Source: Fen-999 sp044220545 (GTDB lineage: Bacteria; Pseudomonadota; Gammaproteobacteria; Burkholderiales; Rhodocyclaceae). Taken from it: 64,000 bases of DNA. The position numbers were made by a program, and so were the translations under genes. Where the stretch lies: positions 1-64,000 of the forward strand of contig JBGAQX010000006.1 of NCBI GenBank assembly GCA_044220545.1. The letters are read 5' to 3'. The notes under the pieces are model-generated. The model saw nothing but the letters and a program-made list of their open reading frames with translations. It did no database searches and was not told the DNA's origin. Below are positions 52,906-62,198 of this stretch, piece after piece; within the stretch, counting starts at the first letter, position 1; the number at the start of each line of letters is the position of its first letter.

Positions 52906-54846
52906 ATGGAATTTCTTGATCTCCCCGCGCTGACGCGCGTCGTCGGCACGGTTCGACTGCCCGGCTCCAAGAGCATTTCCAATCGCATGCTGCTGCTGTC
53001 GGCGCTTGCCGAGGGCACCACGGAGATCCATGACCTGCTCGACTCGGACGACACCCGGGTGATGCTGGCGGCACTTGCCGCGCTCGGTGTCGGGCTTGAG
53101 GCGGCCGGCGCGAACGTCTGGCGCATCCGGGGTGTCGGCGGGCCGTTTCCGGTCAAGGCGGGCGATCTCTTTCTCGGCAATGCCGGCACGGCTTTTCGGC
53201 CATTGACGGCGGCGCTGGCTCTGTCAGGCGGGTGCTACAGGCTCTCCGGCGTGCCGCGCATGCACGAACGGCCGATTGGTGACCTGGTCGATGGGCTGCG
53301 CCAGATCGGTGCCGACGTCCGCTATGCAGGGAACGCGGGCTTCCCGCCGCTGGAAATAGTTCCAGCCGATGTCGATCTTGCCGCACCGGTGCGGGTGCGC
53401 GGCGACGTATCGTCGCAGTTCCTCACCGCGCTGCTGATGGCGTTGCCGCTCGTCGGCAAGCGGGCCGTCATCGAAGTGACCACGGAACTCATTTCGAAGC
53501 CCTATATCGAGATCACGCTGAACCTGATGGCGCGTTTTGGCGTTTGTGTCGAGCGTGAGGGCTGGCAGCGCTTCACGATTCCGGCCGGACAGCGCTATCG
53601 CAGCCCCGGAAAGGTGCACGTGGAAGGCGATGCCTCCGGGGCTTCCTATTTTCTCGCCGCCGGTGCCATTGCCGGCGGTCCGGTGCGGGTGGCGGGCGTG
53701 GGCCGGGGCAGCATTCAGGGCGACGTTCGGTTTGCCGAGGCCCTGGCGGCAATGGGGGCGGCCATCGACATGGGTGATGACTGGATCGAAGCCCGCTCTC
53801 CGGCCAGCGGCAAACTCGAAGCCTTCGATCTCGATCTCAATCACATTCCGGACGCGGCGATGACGCTGGCCGTGGCGGCATTGTTCGCCGATGGTCCCTG
53901 TACCTTGCGCAACATTGCCTCCTGGCGCGTCAAGGAAACGGACCGGATCGCCGCCATGGCGACGGAATTGCGCAAGCTCGGCGCGGCGGTCGAGGAGGGC
54001 GTGGATTGGCTCAGGGTGACGCCGCCGCCGGGATTGGTCGCCCATGCCGCCATCGATACCTACGACGACCACCGCATGGCCATGTGCTTCTCACTGGCCT
54101 CGTTGGGGGGCGTCGCGGTCCGCATCAACGACCCCAAGTGTGTGGCCAAGACTTTCCCCGACTATTTCGACCGCTTCGGCGGGATTGCCGCGCCGGTGAT
54201 CGCCATCGACGGTCCGTCGGCCTCGGGCAAGGGCACGGTGGCGCAACGGGTGGCCGAGGTGCTCGGCTTTCATTTCCTCGATAGCGGGGCGCTGTATCGG
54301 CTGACGGCCCTGGCGGCGCTGCGTGCCGGCGCCGCGCTCGACGACGAGGCCGCGGTCGCGGCGGTAGCGGCCGAATTGCCGGCCGATTTCGTGGGTGAGC
54401 GCATCCTCCTTGCCGGCGACGATGTGACCGAGGCCATCCGCGCCGAGGAAATCGGTGTCGGTGCTTCGAAAGTCGCCGCCATGCCCGCGGTGCGGGCCGC
54501 GCTGCTGGAACGGCAAAGGGCCTATCGGCGGCTGCCCGGCCTGGTGGCCGACGGCCGCGACATGGGCTCGGTGGTGTTTCCCGAAGCAGCCGTCAAGGTG
54601 TTCCTGACCGCCAGCGCCGAGGCACGTGCCGAACGGCGCTATAAACAGTTGATGGGAAAGGGAATGCCTGCTAACATGCCGACCCTTTTGCAGGACCTGC
54701 GAGAGCGGGACGCCCGCGACGCCGCAAGAAGCGTCGCGCCCCTCAAACAGTGCGCCGATGCGGCCTTGGTGGATACCACGCCGATGGGCATCGACGAAGC
54801 GGTTGCCACCGTGCTGGACATCGTCCGCCGGCGGTTGCCGAAGTAG
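52906..54846 (+). CDS. aroA-cmk: fused EPSP synthase/cytidylate kinase
   Basis: A 646-residue fusion. Residues 1 to about 425 are AroA: RLPGSKSISNRMLLLSALAEG, LGNAGTAFRPLTAAL, the RVKETDRIAAMATELRKLGA motif, and DTYDDHRMAMCF. Residues from about 428 on are Cmk: Walker A DGPSASGKGTVAQRV, FLDSGALYRL, and VADGRDMGSVVFPEA with the RAERRYKQL lid. The junction is seamless, with no stop or start between. AroA and Cmk are usually separate adjacent genes before rpsA, so the fusion joins shikimate and CMP metabolism in one chain. No clear promoter is visible, but the preceding genes are on the other strand, so one must lie in the 103-base gap. Confidence 0.95.
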   Translation: MEFLDLPALTRVVGTVRLPGSKSISNRMLLLSALAEGTTEIHDLLDSDDTRVMLAALAALGVGLEAAGANVWRIRGVGGPFPVKAGDLFLGNAGTAFRPLTAALALSGGCYRLSGVPRMHERPIGDLVDGLRQIGADVRYAGNAGFPPLEIVPADVDLAAPVRVRGDVSSQFLTALLMALPLVGKRAVIEVTTELISKPYIEITLNLMARFGVCVEREGWQRFTIPAGQRYRSPGKVHVEGDASGASYFLAAGAIAGGPVRVAGVGRGSIQGDVRFAEALAAMGAAIDMGDDWIEARSPASGKLEAFDLDLNHIPDAAMTLAVAALFADGPCTLRNIASWRVKETDRIAAMATELRKLGAAVEEGVDWLRVTPPPGLVAHAAIDTYDDHRMAMCFSLASLGGVAVRINDPKCVAKTFPDYFDRFGGIAAPVIAIDGPSASGKGTVAQRVAEVLGFHFLDSGALYRLTALAALRAGAALDDEAAVAAVAAELPADFVGERILLAGDDVTEAIRAEEIGVGASKVAAMPAVRAALLERQRAYRRLPGLVADGRDMGSVVFPEAAVKVFLTASAEARAERRYKQLMGKGMPANMPTLLQDLRERDARDAARSVAPLKQCADAALVDTTPMGIDEAVATVLDIVRRRLPK

Positions 54847-54952
54847 GGTAGTAACCGCAACAGGAGTCGTGGCGGCCCAGGTAGTGTCGATGGGGCGCCA
54901 TGGCGTTTTTCAACCAACCCGCCGCTAACCCCGGCAGCTTGAGAGAGTGTCC

Positions 54953-56659
54953 ATGTCTTTTGATACCGCCACCGCCGTAGATCCCAACGAATCCTTCGCC
55001 GCCCTCTTCGAGGAAAGCCTGTCGCGTCAAGAGATGCGCGCCGGCGAAGTCATTACGGCAGAAGTTGTCCGTGTCGACCAGAATTTCGTGGTCGTTAACG
55101 CGGGCCTGAAGTCCGAATCCTTTATTTCCGCCGAAGAGTTCAAGAACGATCGGGGCGAGCTGGAAGTCGCCCCTGGCGACTTCGTCCTGGTCGCCATCGA
55201 GATGCTCGAGGACGGCTACGGTGAAACCCGGCTGTCGCGCGACAAGGCCAAGCGCATCGCCGCCTGGAACGATCTGGACAAGGCGATGAACGACGCCGTC
55301 CTGGTCAAGGGCGTCATCACCGGCAAGGTCAAGGGCGGCCTCACCGTCATGACCAACGGCATCCGCGCCTTCCTGCCCGGCTCGCTGGTCGATACCCGCC
55401 CGGTCAAGGACACCACGCCCTACGAGGGCAAGGAGTTCGAGTTCAAGGTCATCAAGCTCGACCGCAAGCGCAACAACGTCGTGCTCTCCCGTCGCGCCGT
55501 GCTCGAAGCCAACATGGGCGAAGAGCGGCAGAAGCTGCTGGAGAACCTCCAGGAAGGCACCATCGTCAAGGGCATCGTCAAGAACATCACCGATTACGGC
55601 GCCTTCGTTGACCTGGGCGGTATCGATGGCCTGCTGCACATCACCGACCTGGCCTGGCGTCGTGTCCGTCACCCGTCCGAAGTGCTGACGGTTGGCGACG
55701 AGGTCACCGCCAAGGTGCTGAAGTTCGATCAGGAAAAGAACCGCGTTTCCCTGGGCATGAAGCAACTGGGCGAAGATCCGTGGGTGGGCATCGCCCGCCG
55801 CTACCCGCAGGGCACGCGCCTGTTCGGCAAGGTGACCAACTTGACCGACTACGGCGCCTTCGTCGAGATCGAGCAGGGCATCGAAGGCCTGGTGCACGTC
55901 TCCGAGATGGACTGGACCAACAAGAACATCCACCCGACCAAGGTCGTCCAGCTGGGCGACGAGGTCGAAGTGATGATCCTCGAAATCGACGAGGAGCGTC
56001 GGCGGATCTCCCTGGGCATGAAGCAGTGCATGGCCAACCCGTGGGACGATTTCGCCATGAACCACAAGAAGGGCGACAAGGTTCGCGGCGCCATCAAGTC
56101 GATCACCGACTTCGGTGTCTTCATCGGCCTGCCCGGCGGCATCGACGGTCTGGTGCACCTGTCCGACCTGTCCTGGTCCGCCACGGGCGAGGAAGCCAAG
56201 CAGAACTACAAGAAGGGTGACGAAGTGGAAGCCATGGTGCTCTCCATCGATGTCGAGAAGGAGCGCATTTCTCTGGGCATCAAGCAGATGGATGGCGACC
56301 CCTTCACCAGCTTCGTGGCCACCCATGACAAGAACAGCATCGTCAAGGGCACGGTCAAGAGCGTGGATCAGCGCGGCGCCGTGATCGAACTGGGCGGCGA
56401 CGTCGAGGGCTACCTGCGGGCTTCCGAAGTTTCCCGCGAGCGCATCGAGGATCTGCGCACGGTGTACAAGGAAGGCGATTCCGTCGAGGCGCTGATCGTC
56501 AATGTGGATCGCAAGTCCCGCTCGCTCTCCCTGTCCATCAAGGCCAAGGATCAGGTCGAGCAGAACGAGGCGATGCAGAAACTGGCGTCGACCAGCAATG
56601 CCAGCAGCGGTACCACCAACCTGGGCGCGCTGCTCAAGGCCAAGCTCAACCAGCAGTAA
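54953..56659 (+). CDS. rpsA: 30S ribosomal protein S1
   Basis: A 568-residue S1 protein with six S1 RNA-binding domains. The repeats include VIEGV-like starts such as TIVKGIVKNITDYGAFVDLGGIDGLLHITDL and TRLFGKVTNLTDYGAFVEIEQGIEGLVHVSEM, described here by their GAFVDL/GAFVEI cores. It binds mRNA leaders on the 30S subunit. ATG 54953 is preferred over GTG 54947. It is in the same order as in E. coli (cmk-rpsA-ihfB). Confidence 0.97.
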   Translation: MSFDTATAVDPNESFAALFEESLSRQEMRAGEVITAEVVRVDQNFVVVNAGLKSESFISAEEFKNDRGELEVAPGDFVLVAIEMLEDGYGETRLSRDKAKRIAAWNDLDKAMNDAVLVKGVITGKVKGGLTVMTNGIRAFLPGSLVDTRPVKDTTPYEGKEFEFKVIKLDRKRNNVVLSRRAVLEANMGEERQKLLENLQEGTIVKGIVKNITDYGAFVDLGGIDGLLHITDLAWRRVRHPSEVLTVGDEVTAKVLKFDQEKNRVSLGMKQLGEDPWVGIARRYPQGTRLFGKVTNLTDYGAFVEIEQGIEGLVHVSEMDWTNKNIHPTKVVQLGDEVEVMILEIDEERRRISLGMKQCMANPWDDFAMNHKKGDKVRGAIKSITDFGVFIGLPGGIDGLVHLSDLSWSATGEEAKQNYKKGDEVEAMVLSIDVEKERISLGIKQMDGDPFTSFVATHDKNSIVKGTVKSVDQRGAVIELGGDVEGYLRASEVSRERIEDLRTVYKEGDSVEALIVNVDRKSRSLSLSIKAKDQVEQNEAMQKLASTSNASSGTTNLGALLKAKLNQQ

Positions 56660-56686
56660 GCGAGACGTGTTCCGCTCAGGACAGTC

Positions 56687-56974
56687 ATGACCAAATCCGA
56701 GCTGATCGCCCGGCTTGCGGAGCGGTTTCCGCAACTCGTGGCCAAGGATGCCGACTTTGCGGTGAAGGTCGTTCTCGATGCGATGACCGCGGCGCTTGCC
56801 CGCGGCGATCGCATCGAGATTCGCGGCTTCGGCAGTTTCGCGCTGAACTATCGGCCGCCGCGTACCGGACGCAATCCCAAGTCCGGTGAGAAGGTGCAGG
56901 TGCCGGCGAAGCACGTGCCGCACTTCAAGGCCGGCAAGGAACTGCGCGAGCGGGTGGATAGCCAGGAAAGCTGA
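56687..56974 (+). CDS. ihfB: integration host factor subunit beta
   Basis: A 95-residue HU/IHF protein. It begins MTKSELIARLAERFPQL and carries the DNA-intercalating arm signature RIEIRGFGSFALNYRPPRTGRNPKSG and a C-terminal VPHFKAGKELRERV. With IhfA it bends DNA at specific sites. It follows rpsA by 27 bases and is followed by a strong terminator. Confidence 0.97.
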   Translation: MTKSELIARLAERFPQLVAKDADFAVKVVLDAMTAALARGDRIEIRGFGSFALNYRPPRTGRNPKSGEKVQVPAKHVPHFKAGKELRERVDSQES

Positions 56975-57011
56975 TCGGCCGCCCATGGCCGCCATACGGA
57001 AGTAAATGCGG

Positions 57012-57048
57012 GCGGCATCCGTCAGTTGCGGATGCCGCTCATTTTTTT
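57012..57048 (+). terminator. intrinsic terminator after ihfB
   Basis: GCGGCATCCG and CGGATGCCGC form a perfect ten-pair stem with a seven-base loop, followed by TCA and a run of seven T. It ends the rpsA-ihfB unit 38 bases after the ihfB stop. Confidence 0.93.
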
Positions 57049-57068
57049 GGTCGTTTTGTCGAGGCGTG

Positions 57069-57359
57069 ATGAGACTCCTATTGTGGTTGTTGCGCGGGAT
57101 CGTGTTCATCGCGCTATTCGGTCTGGCGGCGAAGAATAGCGGGCCGGTGGATCTGCGCTTTTACCTCGATGGGGTCTGGCAGGCGCCGCTGTCACTGGTC
57201 ATCCTGGCCGCGTTTGGCATTGGCGCGGCGGTTGGCTTGACCGCCACCGTGGTGACACTGGTGCGGCAAGGCCGCGAGATCAAACGCCTGCGGGGGCGCA
57301 CCGCGGATGATGCGGTGGCCGATGCGCCCGCTGACGCCGGTGGTGGCGCGCGGCGATGA
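57069..57359 (+). CDS. lapA: LapA family (DUF1049) membrane protein
   Basis: A 96-residue protein with two membrane helices (about residues 4-21 and 40-65) and a basic cytoplasmic end, in the DUF1049/LapA family (KNSGPVDLRFYLDG is the usual loop). It is a partner of LapB in the control of lipopolysaccharide synthesis. ATG 57069 is just after a terminator. The stop overlaps the lapB start (ATGATG). Confidence 0.9.
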   Translation: MRLLLWLLRGIVFIALFGLAAKNSGPVDLRFYLDGVWQAPLSLVILAAFGIGAAVGLTATVVTLVRQGREIKRLRGRTADDAVADAPADAGGGARR

Positions 57360-58534
57360 TGTCGATCGAGCTTTGGTGGCTGCTGGCGCTGCCGGTCTTC
57401 TTTACCCTTGGCTGGGTGGCGGCGCGCATCGATCTCAATCATCTGTTGAAGGAGTCGCGCGCTCTGCCGCGCTCCTATTTCAAGGGCCTCAACTTCCTGC
57501 TCAACGAACAGCCGGACAAGGCCATCGAAGCCTTCCTGGAGGCCGCCAAGGTCGATCCGGAGACCATCGAATTGCACTTCGCCCTGGGCAGCCTGTTCCG
57601 GCGCCGGGGCGAAACCGATCGCGCGATCCGCGTGCATCAGAATCTGGTTGATCGCGATGGCCTGCGCGATAGCCAACGCCTGCACGCCCTGGCGGAACTG
57701 GGCCTTGACTACCTGAAGGCGGGGCTGCTCGACCGCGCCGAAGAAATATTTCTCAAGCTGCGGGGTAGTGCGCGCGACGAGGAGGCCCTCAAGGCGCTGC
57801 TCGAAATCTACCAACAGGAAAAGGAGTGGCTGAAGGCCATCGAGATCGCCCAGGCCATGCCCAATCACGCCGACCACCTGTGGCAAAAGTCGATTGCCGA
57901 ATTCCATTGCGAGCTGGCCTCGAGCGCGATACTCCACGGTCGGCCCGCCGAGGCGCGTCAGCATCTCGATGCGGCCCTGGGCGCCAATCGCAAGTGCGTG
58001 CGCGCCACCATCCTGCTGGGTGATCTCGCCCTTAGCGAGGGCAGCCCGGACGAGGCCATGGCCGCCTGGATGCGCGTCGAACAGCAGAACCCGGTCTACC
58101 TCTCGCTGGTGGCGGAAAAGATCGTGGCCGCGTCGCGGCAGCTCGGTCGCGCCGAGCAGGGCAACCAGTTGATGCGCGGCTATCTGGAGCGACATGCGTC
58201 GCTGGATCTGCTCGATGTCGCATTCCAGTCGGAGTTGAGCAATGGTGGCGCCGAGCCGGCCTACAAGCTGGTGCGTGACGAGCTGCGGCGCAATCCGACC
58301 TTGCTCGGTCTGGACAAGCTGCTCGAGGCGCAAGTTCTGGTGGCGCCGCCGGAGCGGCGCGCCGACCTGGAACTGGTGAAGAACCTGATTCACGGCCATA
58401 CCCGACGCGTCGCGCGCTATGGCTGCGAGAACTGCGGCTTCAAGGCGCGCCAGTTCCACTGGCGTTGCCCGGCCTGCGGCGGTTGGGAGACCTACCCGCC
58501 CAAGCGCACCGAGGAATTCGATCTAACCCCGTAG
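57356..58534 (+). CDS. lapB: lipopolysaccharide assembly protein LapB (YciM)
   Basis: A 392-residue protein with an N-terminal membrane anchor (WWLLALPVFFTLGWVAARID). Then follow about nine TPR repeats (YFKGLNFLLNEQPDKAIEAF is the first) and a C-terminal rubredoxin-like metal domain with YGCENCGFKARQFHWRCPACGGW (four Cys). LapB recruits FtsH to degrade LpxC and so sets LPS level. It overlaps lapA, and ugd and heptose genes follow. Confidence 0.95.
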   Translation: MMSIELWWLLALPVFFTLGWVAARIDLNHLLKESRALPRSYFKGLNFLLNEQPDKAIEAFLEAAKVDPETIELHFALGSLFRRRGETDRAIRVHQNLVDRDGLRDSQRLHALAELGLDYLKAGLLDRAEEIFLKLRGSARDEEALKALLEIYQQEKEWLKAIEIAQAMPNHADHLWQKSIAEFHCELASSAILHGRPAEARQHLDAALGANRKCVRATILLGDLALSEGSPDEAMAAWMRVEQQNPVYLSLVAEKIVAASRQLGRAEQGNQLMRGYLERHASLDLLDVAFQSELSNGGAEPAYKLVRDELRRNPTLLGLDKLLEAQVLVAPPERRADLELVKNLIHGHTRRVARYGCENCGFKARQFHWRCPACGGWETYPPKRTEEFDLTP

Positions 58535-58560
58535 CGATTTGACTTCAAAAGGATGTTGTC

Positions 58561-59883
58561 ATGAAAATCACCGTCGTCGGCACCGGCTATGTCGGGCTCG
58601 TGTCGGGCACCTGTCTGGCCGAGGTCGGCAACGACGTCCTCTGTCTGGATGTCGATGCCAACAAGATTCGCATCCTCAACGAAGGTGGCATTCCGATCTA
58701 TGAGCCGGGCCTGGAGGCCATGGTCGCGCGCAACAAGGCCGCCGGCCGGCTGCGCTTCACCACCGATGTCGAGGCCGCCGTCGCCCACGGTACGCTCCAG
58801 TTCATCGCCGTCGGCACTCCGCCCGACGAGGATGGCTCGGCCGACCTGCAATACGTGGTGGCGGCCGCCCGCAACATCGGCAAGCACATGAGCGGCTACA
58901 AGGTGGTCGTCGACAAGTCGACGGTGCCGGTCGGCACGGCCGACAAGGTGCGCGCCGCCATTGCCGAGGAGCTCAAGGCGCGCGGCGTGGCGATTCCCTA
59001 CAGCGTCGTCTCGAATCCCGAGTTCCTCAAGGAGGGCGCGGCGGTCGAAGACTTCATGAAGCCCGACCGCATCGTCGTCGGTGTCGAGGATGCCAAGGCG
59101 ACCGAGTTGATGCGCCAGCTCTACGCTCCCTTCCAGCGCAACCACGAGCGCCTGATCGTCATGGACGTGCGTTCGGCCGAATTGACCAAGTATGCCGCCA
59201 ACGCCATGCTGGCCACGCGCATCAGCTTCATGAACGAGCTGGCCAACCTGGCGGAAAAGCTGGGCGCCGACATCGAGCTGGTACGCCGGGGCATCGGCTC
59301 CGACCCGCGCATCGGCTTCCATTTTCTCTATCCGGGCTGCGGCTATGGCGGCTCCTGTTTCCCGAAGGATGTGCAGGCCCTGACCCGCACGGCGCGCGAT
59401 GCCGGCCAGCAACTGAAGGTGCTGCAAGCCGTGGAAGACGCCAACGAAGACCAGAAGCATGTCCTGACCGGCAAGATCGTCAAACGCTTCGGCGAGAACC
59501 TCGCCGGCAAGACCTTTGCGTTGTGGGGCCTGGCGTTCAAGCCGAACACCGACGACATGCGCGAAGCCGCCAGCCGGGTGCTGATCGCCGATCTGCTGGC
59601 GCGCGGCGCCACGGTGCGCGCCTACGACCCGGTGGCGATGCACGAGGCGCAACGCGTCTTCGGCAACGAGCCGCGCGTCGCCTATGCCGATTCGCCCATG
59701 GCGGCCCTCGACGGCGCCGACGCGCTGGCCATCGTCACCGAGTGGAAGGAGTTTCGCAGCCCCGACTTCGACACCATCAAGGCCAAGCTGAAAGCGGCGG
59801 TGGTGTTTGACGGCCGCAACCTCTATGAGCCCGCCCAGCCACGCGCCGCCGGCCTCGAGTACCACGCAATCGGCCGTCCGTGA
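58561..59883 (+). CDS. ugd: UDP-glucose 6-dehydrogenase
   Basis: A 440-residue UDP-glucose dehydrogenase. It has the N-terminal NAD-binding motif GTGYVGLVSGTCLAEVGNDV, the YEPGLEAMVARN motif, STVPVGTADKV, and the catalytic cysteine in PGCGYGGSCFPKD (near residue 264). The C-terminal UDP-binding region has LWGLAFKPNTDDMREA. It produces UDP-glucuronate for capsule or LPS. The ATG at 58561 has an AAAAGGA leader, and it is followed by heptose genes. Confidence 0.95.
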   Translation: MKITVVGTGYVGLVSGTCLAEVGNDVLCLDVDANKIRILNEGGIPIYEPGLEAMVARNKAAGRLRFTTDVEAAVAHGTLQFIAVGTPPDEDGSADLQYVVAAARNIGKHMSGYKVVVDKSTVPVGTADKVRAAIAEELKARGVAIPYSVVSNPEFLKEGAAVEDFMKPDRIVVGVEDAKATELMRQLYAPFQRNHERLIVMDVRSAELTKYAANAMLATRISFMNELANLAEKLGADIELVRRGIGSDPRIGFHFLYPGCGYGGSCFPKDVQALTRTARDAGQQLKVLQAVEDANEDQKHVLTGKIVKRFGENLAGKTFALWGLAFKPNTDDMREAASRVLIADLLARGATVRAYDPVAMHEAQRVFGNEPRVAYADSPMAALDGADALAIVTEWKEFRSPDFDTIKAKLKAAVVFDGRNLYEPAQPRAAGLEYHAIGRP

Positions 59884-60809
59884 TGAAACTGCCCGATACC
59901 TCGCGCGCGCGCATTCTCGTCGTCGGCGACGTGATGCTGGATCGCTACTGGTTCGGCGACGTGGCGCGCATCTCGCCGGAAGCGCCGGTGCCGGTGGTCA
60001 AGGTGGAGCGGGTCGAGGAGCGGCCGGGCGGCGCGGCCAACGTCGCCCGCAACTGCGCGGCGCTCGGCGCCCGGGTGGCGCTGCTGTCGGTGGTTGGCGC
60101 CGACGAGGCCGGCCAGTCGCTGGCCCGGCTGCTGGCCGATTCGAACATCGACACCAGCCTGCACGAGGACGCCCAGCTCAATACCACCGTCAAGCTGCGC
60201 GTCATCGGCCGGCAACAACAGTTGCTGCGCATCGACTTCGAAAACTCGCCGACCCATGAGGTGCTGCAAGCCAAGCTGGCCGAGTTCGCCGCCCGGCTCG
60301 CCGATTGCGATGTCGTCATCCTGTCCGACTACGGCAAGGGCGGGCTGGCCCACATCGGTGAAATGATCCGGCTGGCGCGCGCCGCCGGCAAACCGGTGCT
60401 GGTCGACCCGAAGGGCGAGGACTATGCGCGCTATGCCGGCGTCGGCGTCATCACGCCGAACCGGGCCGAATTGCGGCAGGTGATCGGCCGCTGGCGCGAC
60501 GAGGACGACCTGCGCGCGCGCGCCGAGAAGCTGCGCACCGATCTGGATATTGGCGCCCTGCTGCTGACGCGCTCCGAAGAGGGGATGACGCTGTTCTCCG
60601 CCGAGGGCGTCAGCCACGTGCCGGCACTGGCCCGCGAGGTCTATGATGTCAGTGGCGCCGGCGACACGGTCATCTCGACCCAGGCGGTCATGATGGCCAG
60701 TGGCCTGGGGCTGGCCGAAGCCATGGGGCTGGCCAACCGCGCCGCGGGCGTGGTGGTCGGCAAGCTGGGCACGGCCACCTGTTCGCTGGCGGAACTGCAA
60801 GCAACTTAA
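59883..60809 (+). CDS. rfaE1: D-glycero-beta-D-manno-heptose-7-phosphate kinase (RfaE domain I)
   Basis: A 308-residue PfkB-type sugar kinase. It has ARILVVGDVMLDRYWFGDVAR at the start, PGGAANVARNCAALG, VILSDYGKGGL, and the catalytic DVSGAGDTVI motif. It phosphorylates heptose 7-phosphate at C1. Only the kinase half of E. coli HldE is encoded; the adenylyltransferase half (rfaE2) is not in the window. GTG 59880 is an alternative start; ATG 59883 overlaps the ugd stop by one base. Confidence 0.94.
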   Translation: MKLPDTSRARILVVGDVMLDRYWFGDVARISPEAPVPVVKVERVEERPGGAANVARNCAALGARVALLSVVGADEAGQSLARLLADSNIDTSLHEDAQLNTTVKLRVIGRQQQLLRIDFENSPTHEVLQAKLAEFAARLADCDVVILSDYGKGGLAHIGEMIRLARAAGKPVLVDPKGEDYARYAGVGVITPNRAELRQVIGRWRDEDDLRARAEKLRTDLDIGALLLTRSEEGMTLFSAEGVSHVPALAREVYDVSGAGDTVISTQAVMMASGLGLAEAMGLANRAAGVVVGKLGTATCSLAELQAT

Positions 60810-60818
60810 GGAACGTTC

Positions 60819-61820
60819 ATGTACCACATCGTCACCGGCGCCTGCGGCTTCATCGGCGCCAACCTCGTCAAGGCCCTCAATGATCGGGGTGTCACCAAGA
60901 TCATCGCCGTCGACAACCTCAAGAAGGCCGACAAGTTCAAGAACCTGATCGATTGCGAGATCGCCGACTACCTCGACAAGGAGGAGTTTCTCGACCTGAT
61001 CGAGGCCGGCCAGTTCGACGGCGCGGTCGAGGCCATCTTCCATGAAGGCGCCTGTTCCGACACCATGGAGACCGACGGCCGCTACATGATGGCCAACAAC
61101 TATCGCTACTCGGCCAGCCTGCTGGATTTCTGTCTCGATCAGGATGTCGCCTACCTCTACGCCTCCAGCGCCTCGGTCTATGGCGGCGGCCGCGTGTTCC
61201 GCGAGTCGCGGGAGCACGAAGGACCGCTCAACGTCTACGGCTACTCGAAGTTCCTGTTCGATCAGGTGGTGCGCCGTCATATCGCCGATGCCGGTTCCCA
61301 GGTGGTCGGCTTCCGCTACTTCAATGTCTATGGCCCGCGCGAGCAGCACAAGGGGCGCATGGCCTCGGTGGCCTTCCACCACTTCAACCAGTATCGGGCC
61401 GAAGGCAAGGTCAAGCTGTTCCAGGGCTGCGACGGCTACGGCAACGGCGAGCAAAGCCGTGACTTCGTCTATATCGACGACGTGGTCAAGGTGAACATGT
61501 TCTTCCTCGACAATCCGGACAAGTCGGGAATTTTCAACCTCGGCACCGGCCGCGCCCAGCCCTTCAACGACGTCGCCGCCTCGACCGTCAACGCCTGCCG
61601 CGCCCTGGAAGGCAAGCCGGCGCTTTCCCTGGCGGAGATGGTCGGCCAGGGCATCGTCGAGTACATCGACTTCCCCGAAGCCCTCAAGGGCAAGTATCAG
61701 AGCTTCACCCAGGCCGACATCGGCAAGCTGCGCTCCGAAGGCTACAAGGACGAATTCGCCACGGTGGAGCAGGGCGTGGCGAAGTACGTGGGGCACCTGG
61801 CGAGGGAATCGTTCGAATAG
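60819..61820 (+). CDS. hldD: ADP-L-glycero-D-manno-heptose 6-epimerase
   Basis: A 333-residue short-chain dehydrogenase-like epimerase. It has a nucleotide-binding VTGACGFIGANLVKAL motif, the EGACSDTMETDG segment typical of HldD, the YASSASVYGGG region, and the catalytic Tyr/Lys pair in NVYGYSKFLFDQ. It interconverts the two ADP-heptose epimers for LPS inner core. It is nine bases after rfaE1 and ends with an intrinsic terminator. Confidence 0.95.
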   Translation: MYHIVTGACGFIGANLVKALNDRGVTKIIAVDNLKKADKFKNLIDCEIADYLDKEEFLDLIEAGQFDGAVEAIFHEGACSDTMETDGRYMMANNYRYSASLLDFCLDQDVAYLYASSASVYGGGRVFRESREHEGPLNVYGYSKFLFDQVVRRHIADAGSQVVGFRYFNVYGPREQHKGRMASVAFHHFNQYRAEGKVKLFQGCDGYGNGEQSRDFVYIDDVVKVNMFFLDNPDKSGIFNLGTGRAQPFNDVAASTVNACRALEGKPALSLAEMVGQGIVEYIDFPEALKGKYQSFTQADIGKLRSEGYKDEFATVEQGVAKYVGHLARESFE

Positions 61821-61830
61821 TTGGATGGTC

Positions 61831-61858
61831 GAAAGGGGCTCCTTCGCGAGCCCCTTTC
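61831..61858 (+). terminator. terminator after hldD
   Basis: GAAAGGGGCT and AGCCCCTTTC form a perfect ten-pair stem with an eight-base loop, followed by TGCTTG. It ends the lapA-to-hldD run 11 bases after the hldD stop. Confidence 0.85.
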
Positions 61859-61892
61859 TGCTTGCGTTGGTGGACTCCGGTATCATTGACCG

Positions 61893-62198
61893 ATGCCAAA
61901 GCTCTACGAGTACTTCGGGCTGATCGTCATGTTTTACGCCAACGAGCACGAGCCGGTGCATGTGCATGGCAAGTGCCAGGGACGCGAGTCTCGCGCCGAG
62001 TTGGTTGTACTGAATGGTGTGGTGACCGAAGTCCGCTATGGCTTGGTGGCGTGCCGAGCACCGCTCAACAGCAACGAAATGCGCTACTTCGAGGAGATCG
62101 TTGGCGCGCGTGCCAACGAAATCGTGGCGAAATGGATCGACTTTTTTGTGCTGCACAAGCTGATCAAGCCGGAAAGCATTACAAGGAGGCTGAAATGA
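61893..62198 (+). CDS. DUF4160 family protein
   Basis: A 101-residue protein of the DUF4160 type. It has LYEYFGLIVMFYANEHEPVHVHGKCQGRESRA, where the HEPVHVH motif is the family mark. The family is often found beside DUF2442 genes, as here (four-base overlap ATGA), and the pair has the layout of a toxin-antitoxin-like module. No enzyme activity is established. It is short, follows a terminator, and has no obvious ribosome site. Confidence 0.85.
   Translation: MPKLYEYFGLIVMFYANEHEPVHVHGKCQGRESRAELVVLNGVVTEVRYGLVACRAPLNSNEMRYFEEIVGARANEIVAKWIDFFVLHKLIKPESITRRLK

Noticed and set aside
54743..57109. Minus-strand frame of 788 codons opposite rpsA and ihfB
   Set aside because: It lies antisense to highly conserved ribosomal and IHF genes and shows no domain.
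59823..62156. Minus-strand frame of 777 codons opposite rfaE1 and hldD
   Set aside because: It is antisense to two well-supported enzymes and crosses a terminator.
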